Positions 26,359 through 39,098 of a stretch of DNA of 64,000 nucleotides are shown piece by piece. The stretch covers positions 546,501 to 610,500 of the forward strand of contig LR746270.1 in the NCBI GenBank assembly GCA_902729315.2. Direction: 5' to 3'. Every line of letters starts with the position of its first letter. The stretch's first letter is position 1. Made by a program: the position numbers and the translations under genes. The notes under the pieces are model-generated. The model was given only the letters and a program-made list of their open reading frames with translations. It searched no databases and was not told where the DNA came from. The DNA comes from Spirodela intermedia (Eukaryota; Streptophyta; Magnoliopsida; Alismatales; Araceae).

Positions 26359-27050
26359 TCAGGAGCCCTTGTCCGGGTGAGGAGCGATCATCGGCCTGGT
26401 CATCGCGCTGTTGGACGACTCTGCCTCCGCCGTTGTCGCCGCGGCGGCGGCGGCGGCGGCTCCGTTCGCTCTACTCGCAACTGCCAAGAGGAGACCCAGA
26501 CGGCTGGCGGCTATGCCGACGCCACTGACTGCCAAGAGGAGGTCAACTAGGGCCAACCCCCGCAGGCGGTCCTCCTCCAGCTCGCACACCAGCGCAGCCG
26601 CCGGCAGTCGCAACGCCGCCTCCTGGCTGGCGGCGGCGAGGGCGGCAGCCTTTTGGAGGGAGCTCGAAGAGGAGCCACGTGGCTCCTCTTCGAGAGAACC
26701 ACGTCTGTGGCGAACCGCCAGCGCCAGGCAAGAGGCTGCGCACGTGAGCGTCAGGGAGAAGAGTAGGCCGTAGAAGCGGACCTCGATGGCCCCCCCCAAT
26801 TCGTCTCCGCCGGCGGCGGCGGCGCCGGTGAGGAAGAGAGCTCGGCAAGGAAGACGTCAGAAGCGAGGACGAAGACAAGCTCGCTTGCGAATGAGATGGA
26901 AGCCGGGGCGAGGAACGAGTGGCGGAGGAAAATTGTCAGGAGGAGGATCCACGAGGGAGAGCACGGAGAAGGCGGCGATCGGCAGGACCACGAGAAGGTC
27001 ACAGAGGTGGAAGTTATTCAGCAGGAGGAGCCGCCGGTGGTGTGATGGAG
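26359..27050 (-). pseudogene. Frameshifted relic of a small multi-pass membrane protein
   Basis: Minus-strand hydrophobic segments lie in order but in different frames: FHLCDLLVVLPIAAFSVL (about 27,015-26,960), then LAPASISFASELVFVLAS (about 26,915-26,860), then FYGLLFSLTLTCAASCLALA (about 26,775-26,715), and a last one near 26,500. The last frame (26359-26799) ends in a stop after an alanine run from a GCC repeat. This looks like a four-span protein broken by at least two frameshifts. I do not recognise the family. GC content is high, so chance hydrophobic frames are a real alternative. Confidence 0.3.
26663..26694. repeat. Perfect 32-bp palindrome centred on a G-box
   Basis: Starts CTCGAAGAGGAGCCAC and continues as its exact reverse complement, with CACGTG (26676-26681) at the centre. 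No mismatch and no spacer. It lies in the membrane-protein relic and reads there as a Glu/Arg/Ser-rich linker. Confidence 0.95.
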
Positions 27051-27137
27051 CCCCGAGGACCGCGGTGAAAATGAGAGGGTGGAATGTAACGGGGAATGGA
27101 CTGCAGCAGGCATCCTTAATTCAGAAAACAGAGGAAT

Positions 27138-27142
<5 letters not shown>

Positions 27143-27179
<37 letters not shown>
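27143..27179. repeat. (GA)n microsatellite
   Basis: Uninterrupted GA run of about 37 bp at the boundary between the GC-rich gene-side DNA and the transposon-derived block. Confidence 0.95.
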
Positions 27180-27181
<2 letters not shown>

Positions 27182-27507
27182 AGATGAGAGGATATAGGAA
27201 AGGGATCCAGAGGATCCTCCCGAGAGTGTCGATTAAACTCCTATTGTCCAACTGCTTCCATGTTTTGTCTTAGCTTGAACGGGCCGTCCTCTACGTCGCC
27301 TTCTCCGGGCCTAAATGGCCATTATCATTCAACTGGTCTGTGGTCTCCCGCTGACTATCAAGATCCTTTCTATGTGCTAGTTGAGATCTCCTCCCACGTG
27401 AGTGAGGGGTCTGAGGTGAATTACTCAACAATAATCTCTCCTATGAGAATTATTGTCCTCAAGGTAAAAGTTGGGGAACTATTGATATATGATACAAACT
27501 GATTCTT

Positions 27508-27965
27508 ATGTTGACTTCAAGATGGGTTGCACTTACCATCTGATGGGAACTTCAGTCCTTGCCAATCCATGATAGATAGCTAAAACTTAGGACGATTGCA
27601 TGCCTCTAATAAAGGCTTCATTTAGTTTTAGAGGCTTTGTGGGCGTTGAGGTGTCTGACTTCTTAAGTTGAAACATGTGGGCAAAAGATCTAGTTAATAA
27701 GCCATTGACCTAATACATGTTAGGCCAATTAGTGCTGACTTTAAAGTGGGTTACTCTTAGCATTTGATGAGAACTTTGGGCCTTGGCAGCCTATGACAAA
27801 AAACTAAAATTCAAATGGTTGCACAACTCAAGTAGGCTATTTATTCTGTTTTAGAGGCTTGATTGACTTTACAGAATTTGAGGTGTCCACCTTCTTAAGT
27901 TGCGAGACAAAATACCAAGTGGACACTAGATGTGGGTACAAGATGCAATTGATAAGTCACTAGGT
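27508..27965. repeat. Two diverged tandem copies of a ~230-bp sequence
   Basis: 27508-27730 and 27731-27965 align by eye: 'tgact..aa..tgggtt', '.tgatg.gaactt', 'gttttagaggct', 'gaggtgtc..cttcttaagttg' and 'ttgggccaa'/'ttaggccaa' recur in order. They lie just beyond the integrase end of gypsy relic 2, so probably in its 3' untranslated part. Confidence 0.6.
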
Positions 27966-28099
27966 CAATCACTCTTGGGCCAACTTCTTGTAAGGTCTCA
28001 TCATAAGGGACTTGTGTTGATATAGGTGGAGATGAGGTAGATGAGGTATCTTTACTTGAATTCAAGGTCTTATCTTTTGTGATCAATGTGTACCTTCAT

Positions 28100-29870
28100 A
28101 TAAGCCTAAGCCTTGGCCAAGTGCTACTTTAGATGGTCGAGGTTGTATCTTATTCCTAGAGTAGCTAGTTAAATTATTATACTAGAGGAGGGTAGGTGAA
28201 TCACTCCTATATATGACTTTGATGGCAATGACCTTGTAGAAAAAGTAAAATTGATGTTAAATAATAACTTGACTTACATCACATAATTGCTTCGTTGGCA
28301 CATGTACTCATTGGCAAAGCAACAAACTTAAGTTTATATAATATCTGATTAACCTCTTTGAATTAACCATCAACTTTTGCGTGGTAGAAGTTGGTCTAAT
28401 AGAATTCATTCCTTATAGCCTGAAGAATCCCTTCTAAAAAATATTCATAAATATTCAATCTTGATCAAAGACTATGGATTTTGGAAACTTACAAAGGTAG
28501 ATGATATCTCAGATAAAAATCAAAGCTACATTATTTGTAATAAATGGGTGTTGATAGAAGAAAAAAAAGAGTGTATTTACTGAGTTCATCTACCATGATC
28601 ATAATCAAGTTAAATATATTTGAATTAGGTAAGTTTATGATGAAATCTATCATGAGATTAACCTAGATTTTCTCTAGAATTATGAGATGAAGTAGTATGG
28701 TAGGGGAGAGGGACTTGAACTTACTTTTCTATTTGGTAAAGTAAGCAACTTTATATCTCTTGATGCAGTCTTTTATACCTCTTCATTAATATTTTGGCCA
28801 ATCTTGAGGTAAGTCTATAGAAATCATGTTGGTGAGTAGTGAAACTTTTGTAAAAGTCATGGGATCAATGATTTGTTTTTGGAGATTAGTAATCAATCAG
28901 AGTGGAACATGTGGCTTTTCAATAATAAATTTTGAAAATAATTCTCCAGATGTTGAGGGAGTTGATTAACAACCTGCTAAGAATCCAAAGTAATTAATTT
29001 TGGTCAAGATAATTCTTTTATTGGCAGCTATATATTGTCTATAGTTATTGATGTGACATCAATAGATTTGTTTTTTGCTCTTGCCTTGTATTTAATTTCA
29101 AAATCCATACTGATCAGTTTTTAGAGCCACTTTTGATATTTGGACAAGACTTGATGTTATTATTAAGTAAACTTTAAACTCATATGATTTGTAAAGAAGA
29201 TGACCTTTTGTGCCAACAAATAATGATTTCACTTCAAACTAACAAGGATGATGACCATCAACTCTTATTCGTAAATAATATTTAATTTTCAGAATTAAGA
29301 TAGATTAGTTGAAGTAGACAATTGACTTCTTATATATGACAACAACTATAACTTTATAGTTAGAAGCATCTACTTCTAGTTCAAAATTAGGGAAATGTAT
29401 AAAACGGGACAATGTTCAAACTGAACTTAGAGTAGTTTTAAGTTACTATAAGGTTAATTCTACTTTTGATCCTAATTGAAGTCATCACACTTCTATTGCT
29501 AAATAAGAGTCTATACAATAGGTCCAAATTTAATGATGAAGTGCCAATAGTACCATGTCAAGCTAAAATTTTTCTAAAGCTTAAGAAGGTTGGCCAAAGA
29601 TGACTAAATCATAACAACTTTCATATTTTCAAGATCAATGGTGATTACTACTTTCAATATCTAATGGTTGAGATAAGTGATTCAAGATTAGTCAAAGAAA
29701 CATTTATTTGGATCAGTGTGCAACTAATTAGGCTTAAGAGTATCAAATACCTAGAATAAGTGACATTTGTGTTTTTCTCAAGTTTTGTTATAAATTTGTA
29801 TATCATAAAAAAAGACTAAGACAAATCTATAGATGAATTTAGAAGAAATCATGTCATCTTGCCTTGAAGG
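28100..29870 (-). mobile_element. Decayed Ty3/gypsy retrotransposon (relic 2), RT/RNase H to integrase
   Basis: Minus-strand translation, broken by stops and frameshifts, shows gypsy pol in order. An RT-end piece near 29,790-29,690 precedes the RNase H start FELEVDASNYKV near 29,385. Integrase pieces follow near 28,690-28,440 (DFIINLPNS, MVDELSKYTLFF). Composition switches sharply to GC-rich at about 29,880, marking the truncated right end. It is the same superfamily as relic 1 but an independent, inactive copy. Confidence 0.75.
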
Positions 29871-30426
29871 TCACTGGTACATTATGATGGTGAACGGGAC
29901 CCGTCTCCATAAGTTCAGGAGACACCGGCAGTCCGAGTTTAGCTCAATCGACGTGCGAAGACGAAGGAGCCTGGCTTTTGCTACACGGCCTAGCCCTTCG
30001 GGACAACGACATTCCACCTCTGCGACGACGATGAGCTTGAACTCACCTTTATCTTTCTTTGTATTTTCACGTTGACTTGTTGGGCCTTGTGTTTATGTGT
30101 TAGCGGGCCCAATTCTATGTGTGTGTGTTGTTGTTTGTGTCTCCCTTTCTTTAGGGTTTTATTGGGTCTCTCTTTTGAGGCCCAATTAAAACCCTGAGGG
30201 GGGGGGACCTATGTTTCTTTCCTTTTGGGCCTCTTTTGGGGCTTATTTGGGTCTTCATTTGAGACCCACTTAAGCACCGTACGAGGGCCCTCCTCTTTCT
30301 CCTTTTAGGGGAGCTTATTGGGTCTCTCTTTTAGAGGCCCAATAAGCCCCTTTTGTAGCCTTTTTGTGGCTTATGGGCTTGAGGGCCTCAAGTGGGCCCA
30401 CCTCCCCTTAGCCCACTTGTGGGCCC

Positions 30427-30433
30427 TATATAA
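30427..30433 (+). promoter_or_regulatory. TATA box of the LTR-like block
   Basis: TATATAA directly downstream of a run of site-II-like GGCCCA motifs. It is a well-formed plant core promoter, though no intact downstream gene is seen. Confidence 0.5.
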
Positions 30434-30923
30434 TGGGAGCAAGTACCCCCCCTCAACGAGAGCGCCGAATTTTCTGAGAGATTATCGTTTGTGAGTTACC
30501 TTCTTCGTGACCTAAGATAGGGAGGGAAGGAGGGAGAGGAAGGCCATCGATACCCTTTGAGGACTTTGTTCATCGTGATGCTTCTGCTTGAGAAGTCCTA
30601 CCACCGCCTGAGACCACTGCCGCCCGTGAGATCGCTGCCATCACCAAACGAAACGGTCGTAGTTGTCGCTGCAACCGCTGACGCCGGGAGAGACCCTGCA
30701 GCCATGCCGACGAGCCAGATCCAGTCCAAGCTCCTCACAGGCCCCCGTCGGAGTTTCCCAACGATCTGCCACCGTCGCGCCGTTTTCAACGCCGCCTAGA
30801 CTAGGAGGGCTCAACCCTCCCTGGTATCGTCGGCCGAATCGTCTCCTTCCTCTACTCTGCTTCCCGGCGCCGCCAGAGAAGGCTGATCCTTCTGGCGACG
30901 GTTGGGCTTCCCACCCAATCGCC

Positions 30924-31010
30924 GACACTCGGCATTCCCGCCGAAGCACTGCTGACGCTCGGCATTCCCGCCAAAGCACTGCTGACACTCGGCATTCCTG
31001 CCGAAGCACC
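30924..31010 (+). repeat. 30-bp minisatellite, three copies
   Basis: Unit GACACTCGGCATTCCCGCCG plus 10 more bases, at 30924-30953, 30954-30983 and 30984-31010 (last copy incomplete). One open plus-strand frame reads it as a 10-residue repeat, TADxRHSRxS. No family is recognised. Confidence 0.9.
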
Positions 31011-31320
31011 ACCGCCGCCACGCGTGCCGCGCACGCCAGCTCCTGCAGCCCACGTGCCCACCCGGCGCCGCCGCCCGCGTGCCCCGAAGCACACTGTGCG
31101 GCTTGTCGGGCACGCCTGCTAGCATTCCCTTTGGCCCACCAGCGGGCCCACGCCCGCGCCGACCGTGTCACGTCTTACGACGACGACTACTGTGACTCTC
31201 GACTAGGACCGACCGTCGACGCTTAGCATCGCTCTTCACCGGACGTCTCTACTTACGTCGAGTCTCTGCTTCATCACAACCCGTTGGGCTACGCAGCCCC
31301 GAAGGTTAGCTCCGTACCCC

Positions 31321-32448
31321 TTCTTACTTAAGTTTAATTATCTTTCGAAGGGTTTTCTCAGCTCATTTCCACTGTCATCAAGAGAACGTAGACATGATAA
31401 GACAATTTATAGGATTGTGACTTCTAACGCTGCGTTAGACTCGTCACCGTTCGTGAGCTGCAGCCCTAGGCTACTTCATGACGACCGTTCCACCGTCTGT
31501 CCAGACGTAGATCGAGAGGGTCTCACACTTACCATCGTCGAGTGTTTCCCCGAGTTGTCCAGGGTTGATAGTGCATATTGGTACGCCTGCATGTACTTGG
31601 ATTAGGTGGTCATACCTAAAGTCTAGGGCCTATACATTCTTATCAGATCTCCTTCCGACTGCTCCATCTCGGGTCTTGAGTTTCATTGATCAGGTACAAG
31701 GGTTCTCGCCTGTCTTACATCACATTAGAGATGTCAAAAGTCATTATGAAGAATTCATAATGGCCCTTGTCAATCTTGATGTTATTTTTGAAATGACTTT
31801 ATTACTGATTTTGATCTAATGATTATGTGATTGAATATATAATTTCAAAAATATTTGAATTATATTCAGTTCAGTAGTGTTATTGCATGATTGAAGTCAA
31901 GAATTAATCAATTTGCCTTATTTGTAGGTTCAACATAGGCTAGGTGATTGATCAAAAATCGTTGTTATTAAGATCATCAATCTTACATCTATAAATTGAT
32001 TTTTAGAGGTTAGTTTTCTTGGAAAATTAGTGAAAAATCAGGTCGAACTCAGAGGATTTGAAATCACGGCATCTGTACCAGCACCTCATTAATTCCAACG
32101 GTGATGTTCACTATACGCTTCGTCAAGGAGGATGAATTCAGCCAATGCTGATTTTTGTTGCCCAATAATCTTTGTAAATCACAAAAACCACATATTAAAT
32201 TAGATCCTTCAATGAATTGATAAAATCAATTCTCTAAACTAGAAGGAGGTGTAGGGCTCATGAAAATGGAAATTGTATTAAACAAAAATCATAATTTTCT
32301 TACATCACGAATAAACTTCTAACTAAACTTCTAGCTACCTCCTCTTAGTCTGACGTTTGTGGGGAGAAACAACACCACACACAGGCGGAGAGCTTGATGG
32401 ACCTTGGTCTACTGTGTTAGGTAAGGGTGGTCTTCATGGCTTGGTTGT
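31321..32448. other. Transposon-like intergenic DNA, no gene seen
   Basis: AT-rich with a few GC-richer islands and no recognisable protein, RNA gene or terminal repeat. It separates the LTR-like block from the first copy of the 0.7-kb dispersed repeat. Confidence 0.5.
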
Positions 32449-33138
32449 TGATAAGTCTTCATTATCATGAGTTAATAATTAGTAAATAATATAGTTTTAG
32501 TCTTAACTCATGATAAATAGACTTATATTTATATTAAAGTGTGAAAAGTGGTTTTCAATTGATTAACGTGAATTTTTGGGTAATTATGTGATTTTATATG
32601 AATTTATATGATTTTTACAATCTTACTTTTGAGATAAATAAAAAAGAAATAAAAATAAAAGTATAGCAAAATGGGGGGGACTCACTAGCCAGTCGGGCCT
32701 GCAAACAGGTTGGAAGCGTAGTTAGGGAGAAGCCGCGAGTAGGGGCTCGAGCAGCTAGGACCGATAGGGGCACATGTGCGCCACTCCCCTTGCACGTCAC
32801 CGGTGGCCAGCTGTCTATGGGGCAAAGAGTGGTCGTACACGCGCGAGAAATGGACTTGATCAAAAATATAATATTACTATATATTTGTCAGAAACTTCGG
32901 CGCACAAGCGATGTGGGTCTAAACCCGTGTCACACCTTCTCCAGAAAGGGCGGGCAACTGGCACGGGTTTCAATCCTTCTAGAGCCAAAACTCATATTTT
33001 TTATCTAATTATCGCAACTTTCTTACAGATCGTCAATAAAGGATTAAGCAATCAGAATCGCTAGATCATCGGCAAAAATCTCGTCAACATGATTCGCGAA
33101 GCATTGTTACTAAAATTATTGAACAATTCGTGATAAAA
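32449..33138 (+). repeat. Dispersed ~0.7-kb repeat R1, copy a
   Basis: Begins TGATAAGTCTTCATTATCAT. Its first 80 bp form an imperfect hairpin: AAGTCTTCATTATCATGAG pairs with CTCATGATAAATAGACTT. It aligns with 36428-37185 over nearly its whole length, including the GC-richer middle ('gctcgagcagcta', 'ggggcaaagagtggtcgtacac') and the end ('attactaaaattatt'). An LTR pair or a non-autonomous element are both possible. Confidence 0.7.
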
Positions 33139-36100
33139 GGATCGCGAATCCATCGAGTAAAGCATCTCTAATTGATCAACGAATAAGCTATCGTCGAGAA
33201 GAGGACGATCTACAGGGAAATGAGTCGCCACCTCTTGAGAGCATACCGGACGTGATGAAAAGCCTCTTCTTGCTGCGTGGACCTGAGGATGAAGCTCCTT
33301 AACACGTACCCCACCTCCATCCAACTCCTCTCTGTCGGGTGACAGTTGTTGGAGAGCCGCAAAGTCGCCGTTTTTCCGTTCTGTCAAGTGACAGCCATCG
33401 GAGATGATTCGACGACCCATTTCATTGATCTCTAGACTTCGCAAAGAGATCTAGAGATTGCTCACGTCGTCTTTGTCAAAGTAGAGCCTTTGAGGCCGTG
33501 GACACTACACGATGATCCTCTCGAATGCTCAAGATTCTGGCGAATCACTGACGCATCGCCGCCGCGACGCCGGAACTTTGTTTCCTGCTTTCAACTTAAT
33601 TTTTGCTTCATTTAGTGATAATTTATGTGATTTAAATTTACCAAGATATACTTCATTCTATTACGATTCTTTCTGATTTTACAAATCTTAATTTAATCAA
33701 TTAAATCATTTGTAACCGCTTACGTAAGAATCATCGGGTGGAACTCTGTTTCCACCTGATTTGCGTTCGCTAGGTGCTGACGTCATTCTAACGTCCGCAC
33801 CCTTATTTCCCTTTTTCATGAATTTTAAATATATTTCATTTTTATTTCTTAATATAAAATTCATAGAAAATAATATTATTTGAGGAAAATTCTGAATAAT
33901 TACCTGATATTATATTACATCCCTATGATCAACTTGGAAAATTACTGCTATTTTTGAAAGTTTTATTGAATTATAATTGATATATTTATTTAAAAATACT
34001 TCTAAATATCTAAAAATTTGTATTTTTTAATTTTATAAATTTTAAATTTGTGTGATTTACTATACAATGACTAAGTCAAGTCAGTTGCTCTAGGGCTTCT
34101 CGTGCAAAGACCTTGAGTGACTTTTGACTCGAATCCACTAGCACTGTCACTCGCCGGTGAGAAGGGAGAGGAGATGAAAGAGGTCTGTTGAAGTTGTAGA
34201 CGACACCAAAAGGGGAGATGGATGAGATGGCCAGCTCGAGATGGGAACTACACCTAGGGTTTAAAGGGGAGAGAAATCAAAAAGTTCCCCAAAATGTCAC
34301 GCCCTCCTTTGCTTAATATATCAATTCATTTCTACTTTCCACATTTGCCCCCTGTAACCATAGATATTAACAACCAAGTATGTAAGCATTAAAGAAAGAA
34401 TTATAAAATTAAATTCATACAAGATTTTTAATGATGAAAATAGAGGGCAACCACTGATCACCTAACATTGTATTGCATATAAGTATTAATATATTTGTGT
34501 CATTTTCATGCATATTGTATGCTTTATTATTGAATTTAATCTACTTATGGTGATACTAATCTAGCAAGTTATCACTAGGTGAAGCACCAAGAGAGGGGGA
34601 GTGAAGTGGGTTTCTATGATTTTATATCAATTCTATTTTCTACCTTTCAATAGATGTGTTAACATAGGTTCCCCACAACTACTTTTTTATTACATATTTG
34701 CTCAATGTTCTTTTGTTCTTGATCTAAGTTATCTTCACTATCAAGGATACAAATGATGCTTATATTAGTTCATCCTTGGCTCCCTCTAACCCCAGAGGAT
34801 CCTTCATATTAAAATTTACTATTTCTACTTGAAAATACATATTGATTTTGATGTGATAAGCATTCCAACCACACTAGCTTAATTTCCTAAAAGACCACCC
34901 TTTAATGGCACAACCAGGCTCTTAACACCACATGCTTTAACCTAAACATCTCTCCTCTCATCACCCATGTATCTTAGGGCCTGATAGAGAATGCTGACGT
35001 TTGAGATAAATATCTTTTTGAATCGTCGATGTCAAATAAAAGATTTGATGTAACCTTTTGTACTTAGTTAAAACTTGAGGTGACTAAACTTTAATAAAGG
35101 GAGAAGACTACTTTTTAAATTGTAGATAGACATTAGAATATGAAACTTGAGGTAACTGAACTTTGTATTCATTCATACTTCTTTTCACAAGTTTTTTTTT
35201 ATTTTCTAACTTTCTTTAGTCATTGTATGTCTTGGAAAATGATCACATATATTAAAAAATCTTTGCATTTCTCATAATATGTACTAATGACTTTTGTTTA
35301 TTTAGTATTTTGATGCTCAATATTTTCACATTTGTTTAATTTGAAACTTAGATTGAAGATTTGTTTCTTATAAATGAACATCTTTACTATTGAGTCAAGT
35401 CCAAATAAGCTTCTTTAGTCTATTGCTATTTCTAGGTAATCTACCTACATGTCATCATCTAGAATATGTGGCAATGACCTTTTTCTTGTGACATTTCAGA
35501 TATTTTCTCATTGAAATTTTCAACTTTTCATCATATGGATTTTATATTAGAGACTTGTACCTAACATGATATTTTGTGAATTTCTAAATGTCTTTTTGCT
35601 AAAGCTTCTGACATGTCGTTTTCCAAGTTTCAAGTTCAATCTTGCATGTGATTTTATTACTTTATGACTTTCTAAGTATTTCATCATTACAATTTAATTT
35701 GTGTTGACATATAAGTTTCGAATTTGAATCTTACAAGTGACTATGATATTATGAGATTTTTCAAATATTATATGACTAAATTTTTTGACTTTTTTTCATT
35801 TATTGGGGTTTAATAATTATCAATGACTTTGATGTTTTCAAAATTTCAAGATATTTCATCACTTACATTGGCACTTGATTTCATGTACTTATTTACAAAA
35901 TCTAAGATGTTGCATTAATTCTTCTAGCATATAAAGATTCCAATGATTATTTTCTTGGATTCATTTATTAACCATATGATCATGACATTATTAATATTAT
36001 GTATATTAAATAATTTATACAAATATTAAAATTTTAACACAAGTTCATATAAAAAATATTAAATATTCAACAGATATTAAGTAAATAATTTTTTGTTTGT

Positions 36101-36427
36101 AGTATCAAAACTAATGACATCAATACTACATAGATTAAAATAACCCCATATAAAACCTTGACCATCCATACTTCTAGATGAAAAGAATATAGATTGAAAA
36201 GCAATGTTTAAGGGTGAATGATTTCTACTCCCAACATTTTGTAAACTAATAGTTATAATTCAGTCTTTTAGAAGTAGGAAAGTTTCAAAAGTTTGATGTT
36301 GCTTAGTTTCAAATTGAGTTATGAGAGAATTTGATGATTCATATCTTAGTTGGGGGAGAATAATTTTGATATCTATTAACACCTCAAAGAATTGAAGGCT
36401 CATTTAGTGTTTGAGTGGTTTGATATT
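33139..36427. other. AT-rich DNA between two direct R1 copies
   Basis: About 3.3 kb with no recognisable retroelement domain. A minus-strand frame at 33061-33444 (127 codons) and a GC-richer patch at 34,080-34,310 are unassigned. If the flanking R1 copies are LTRs, this would be the interior of a non-coding element. Confidence 0.4.
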
Positions 36428-37185
36428 TGATAAGTCTTTATTATCATGAGTTAATAATTAATTAATAATATAGTTTTAGCCTTAACTCATGAAGAATAGA
36501 CTTATATTTGTGTTAAATTTTGAAAAGTAATTTTTAGTTAGTTAATCTGAATTTTGGCTAATTATGTGAATTTATATAATTTTTATAATCCTATTTTAGA
36601 AATAAATGAAGAAAAATAAAATAAAATAAAAAGATTGAAAAAGAAGAGAATCCGCTGGTTAATTGGGCTTGCAAGCAGGTCGGAAGCACAGTTAGGTGGA
36701 GTTGCAAGCATGGGCTCGAGCAGCTAAGGATGGAACGGTAGGGGCACACGTGTGGCCAGCTAGACATGGGGCAAAGAGTGGTCGTACACACTTGAGAAAG
36801 GGACTCATTGATTCTCAAATCTCATATGACTATATATTTGTCTCAAAATTCGACGTATAAGCGATGTGGAATTAAACCTTGGTCACATCTCCCCTATAAT
36901 ATTTTAATAATTTGTTTGTACCTAAAATACCCCTTGTTTATCAGAAGGAGGTACCTTGATGACATCAGAATATTAGTCTCTCTCATGCAAGCGGATGATC
37001 GGTGAGGGTTTGGATACTACCAAAGTCAAAATTCATACTTTTATCTGATTAAATCATGATTTTCTTACAGATTACTCGTGAAGGATTAAGTCGTCAGAAT
37101 TGTTCAATCATCGACGAAAATCTCGTCGACATGATTCGTGGAGCATCATTACTAAAATTATTAAATGATTATGGATAAAAAGATC
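36428..37185 (+). repeat. Dispersed ~0.7-kb repeat R1, copy b
   Basis: Direct-orientation partner of copy a, with the same hairpin start and the same internal blocks. An extra stretch near 36,900-36,950 makes it about 65 bp longer. Many differences from copy a look like C-to-T or G-to-A changes. Confidence 0.7.
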
Positions 37186-37559
37186 ATTTGCTGCAACATC
37201 ATTTGGTTCATTATTTGTTACATCATTTGGGTCATTTGCTGCATCATATTTATAAAATCAAAATGAATTTAAAAGGGCTGATCTTTTTAAATTTATGTTC
37301 TTATTTTAGATGAAATTCAGAATTTGAATTGGGTCTAAGTGCTTTTAGATTTTGAATATTATTTGGATCTCTCCACAAAAAAATATTCCTCTAATTGAGG
37401 CTACAAAAATTAGAAAAAGATTCCTTACTTTCAATAAAATCATGGGCTACTTACACTTGCTCTTGCCTAGACTGAAATGATTCATCTAAATTATAATATT
37501 GAAATTTGAAGTGATCGTTTTTATCATACATGAACTATTTAAATTAAATTGAGGGTTAT

Positions 37560-38330
37560 GAGGCTTTCTAATATCGTCAATAAGTAAATCAAGTTTTTCT
37601 AATCTTTGATTAATCTGATTAACCTCATTTCTTAAATTAGAATCATCTTGATGATGTAATTCATAAATTCATCTCTTTTTATCTCTGTCATATAACTCAA
37701 AAGAGGCTTGATCTCTAGAATTTTCACTTAAATTCTCATAAAGTCCATAAAAATTTCTCCACATATAGAATCAATCATATTTTTACGTGGTTCTAATAAT
37801 CCATCATAAAAAAATTTATTCAGCTGTCACTTAGGTATAGCATGATGAGGATAGTTTCTAAGTAAATCTTTAAATTTTTCCTATGTCTCATACAAAGTTT
37901 CTTTTGATCTTTGAACAAAACTCTATATATCTTTTTTCATGTTTTGAGTTTTACTTAAGGGATAAAATTTTCGAAGAAAAACATATTCTATGTCTTTCTA
38001 ACTAATTAATTCTCTTTCTAATGTGGATAATCAATAATTAGCTTTGTCCCTAAGTGTATGAGGAAATAATTTCATATGAATAATTTCAGATGTAAATTCA
38101 GAGAGATTAACTAAATCAAAGACCATATAATTTTTTTCTATGAAAATTAGGAAGTATTTGAAAAAATATTAAATTTATTTTGAATTTCACTGTGGGTGCT
38201 AATAGGACTCTAATATTGAATGCTCGTTGATATGAATCAGGAATATAATAATTTTTCATGGCCATAAGATTATTCTCAGTTTGACTTATACTATCTTTAG
38301 AATCCATCAAAATTGATTTTTCTTTTGAAT
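37560..38330 (-). mobile_element. Ty3/gypsy gag relic
   Basis: Minus-strand translation resembles gypsy gag: HTLRDKANYWLSTLER, then ISWKDIEYVFLRKFYP, then a broken 'W.RFK.LL' and 'IDS..GG' region. Stops and frameshifts show it is dead. No pol adjoins it on the left, where R1 copy b lies instead, so it is an isolated fragment. Confidence 0.65.
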
Positions 38331-39098
38331 TTTTAGTTTTAGAGAAAATAGTGAAAATTAATAATTTATTAAGTTATTTATGAGAAACTATATCAATTAA
38401 CCATATTAGGTTATTTATTGAGGCCTAAATGTCACAAGAGGCTGTTAATTAATGATTAACAATTAAAAATTTAAAAATAAGCTCAAAGAACTCTGAGCAT
38501 CACCAAAATTATGTTTCTAAATCATTAATTGCCATTATTTTTGGAACATTTATTACAAGGTAAGTTTCAAGTCAACTTCGGGTGTTTGGAGAATCTCCAG
38601 CTTGTCTCATGAATAATGCTTATTACTGTGGCTGATGCAAATGAAACCGATATTTTCCTGTTCAGACAGTACCGGGAGCAGAAACAGTAAAAGAAAACTA
38701 AATGCTTTTTAGGAGACGTCCTACCTTCAACTCTGAGAACAGAGTTATAGATAAATTGTATCTGGGTGAATCCTATCGAGTAACAACCAAATTTGGGAAA
38801 CTTTTTTGATACGTTCCCTCACTTTGTATCTTTATCCCTAAAAATCCGAAACAAAAATTACCATCTTTGTATAAATGATACTGTTGTACCCAATTAATTA
38901 TTCAAAAAAATGGAAGTATATGACGTCCATGTTCTTATCATATATTGGTTTGGATAGGCACTTTCAGTCAGTGCTAATCATCTACGTTTTCTTTTTCAGT
39001 TTCTTTTTTCTAGGGACTTGGTCGGTCAATCATTCCGATCCTTTTTTCTTATCTTTATTTAACTTGATAATGATACGTATGCTGTTTGGCTTTTGCAG
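38331..39098. other. Intergenic, no gene seen
   Basis: AT-rich. The right part (from about 38,860) is probably intron sequence carried along with the HEMERA fragment, since it ends in a proper TTTTGCAG acceptor. Confidence 0.45.

Larger units (their letters stand above)
29880..31320 (+). mobile_element. GC-rich LTR-like block with promoter architecture
   Basis: Contains a dense set of GGCCCA/TGGGCC motifs, an AGGGTTTT motif and a TATA box (TATATAA, 30427-30433), followed by about 800 bp of GC-rich open sequence. The stretch near 30,395-30,415 resembles the LTR-like flank near 13,580. It adjoins gypsy relic 2. It may be an LTR with its promoter and leader, or a captured promoter; no terminal repeats were found to settle this. 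Confidence 0.4.
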
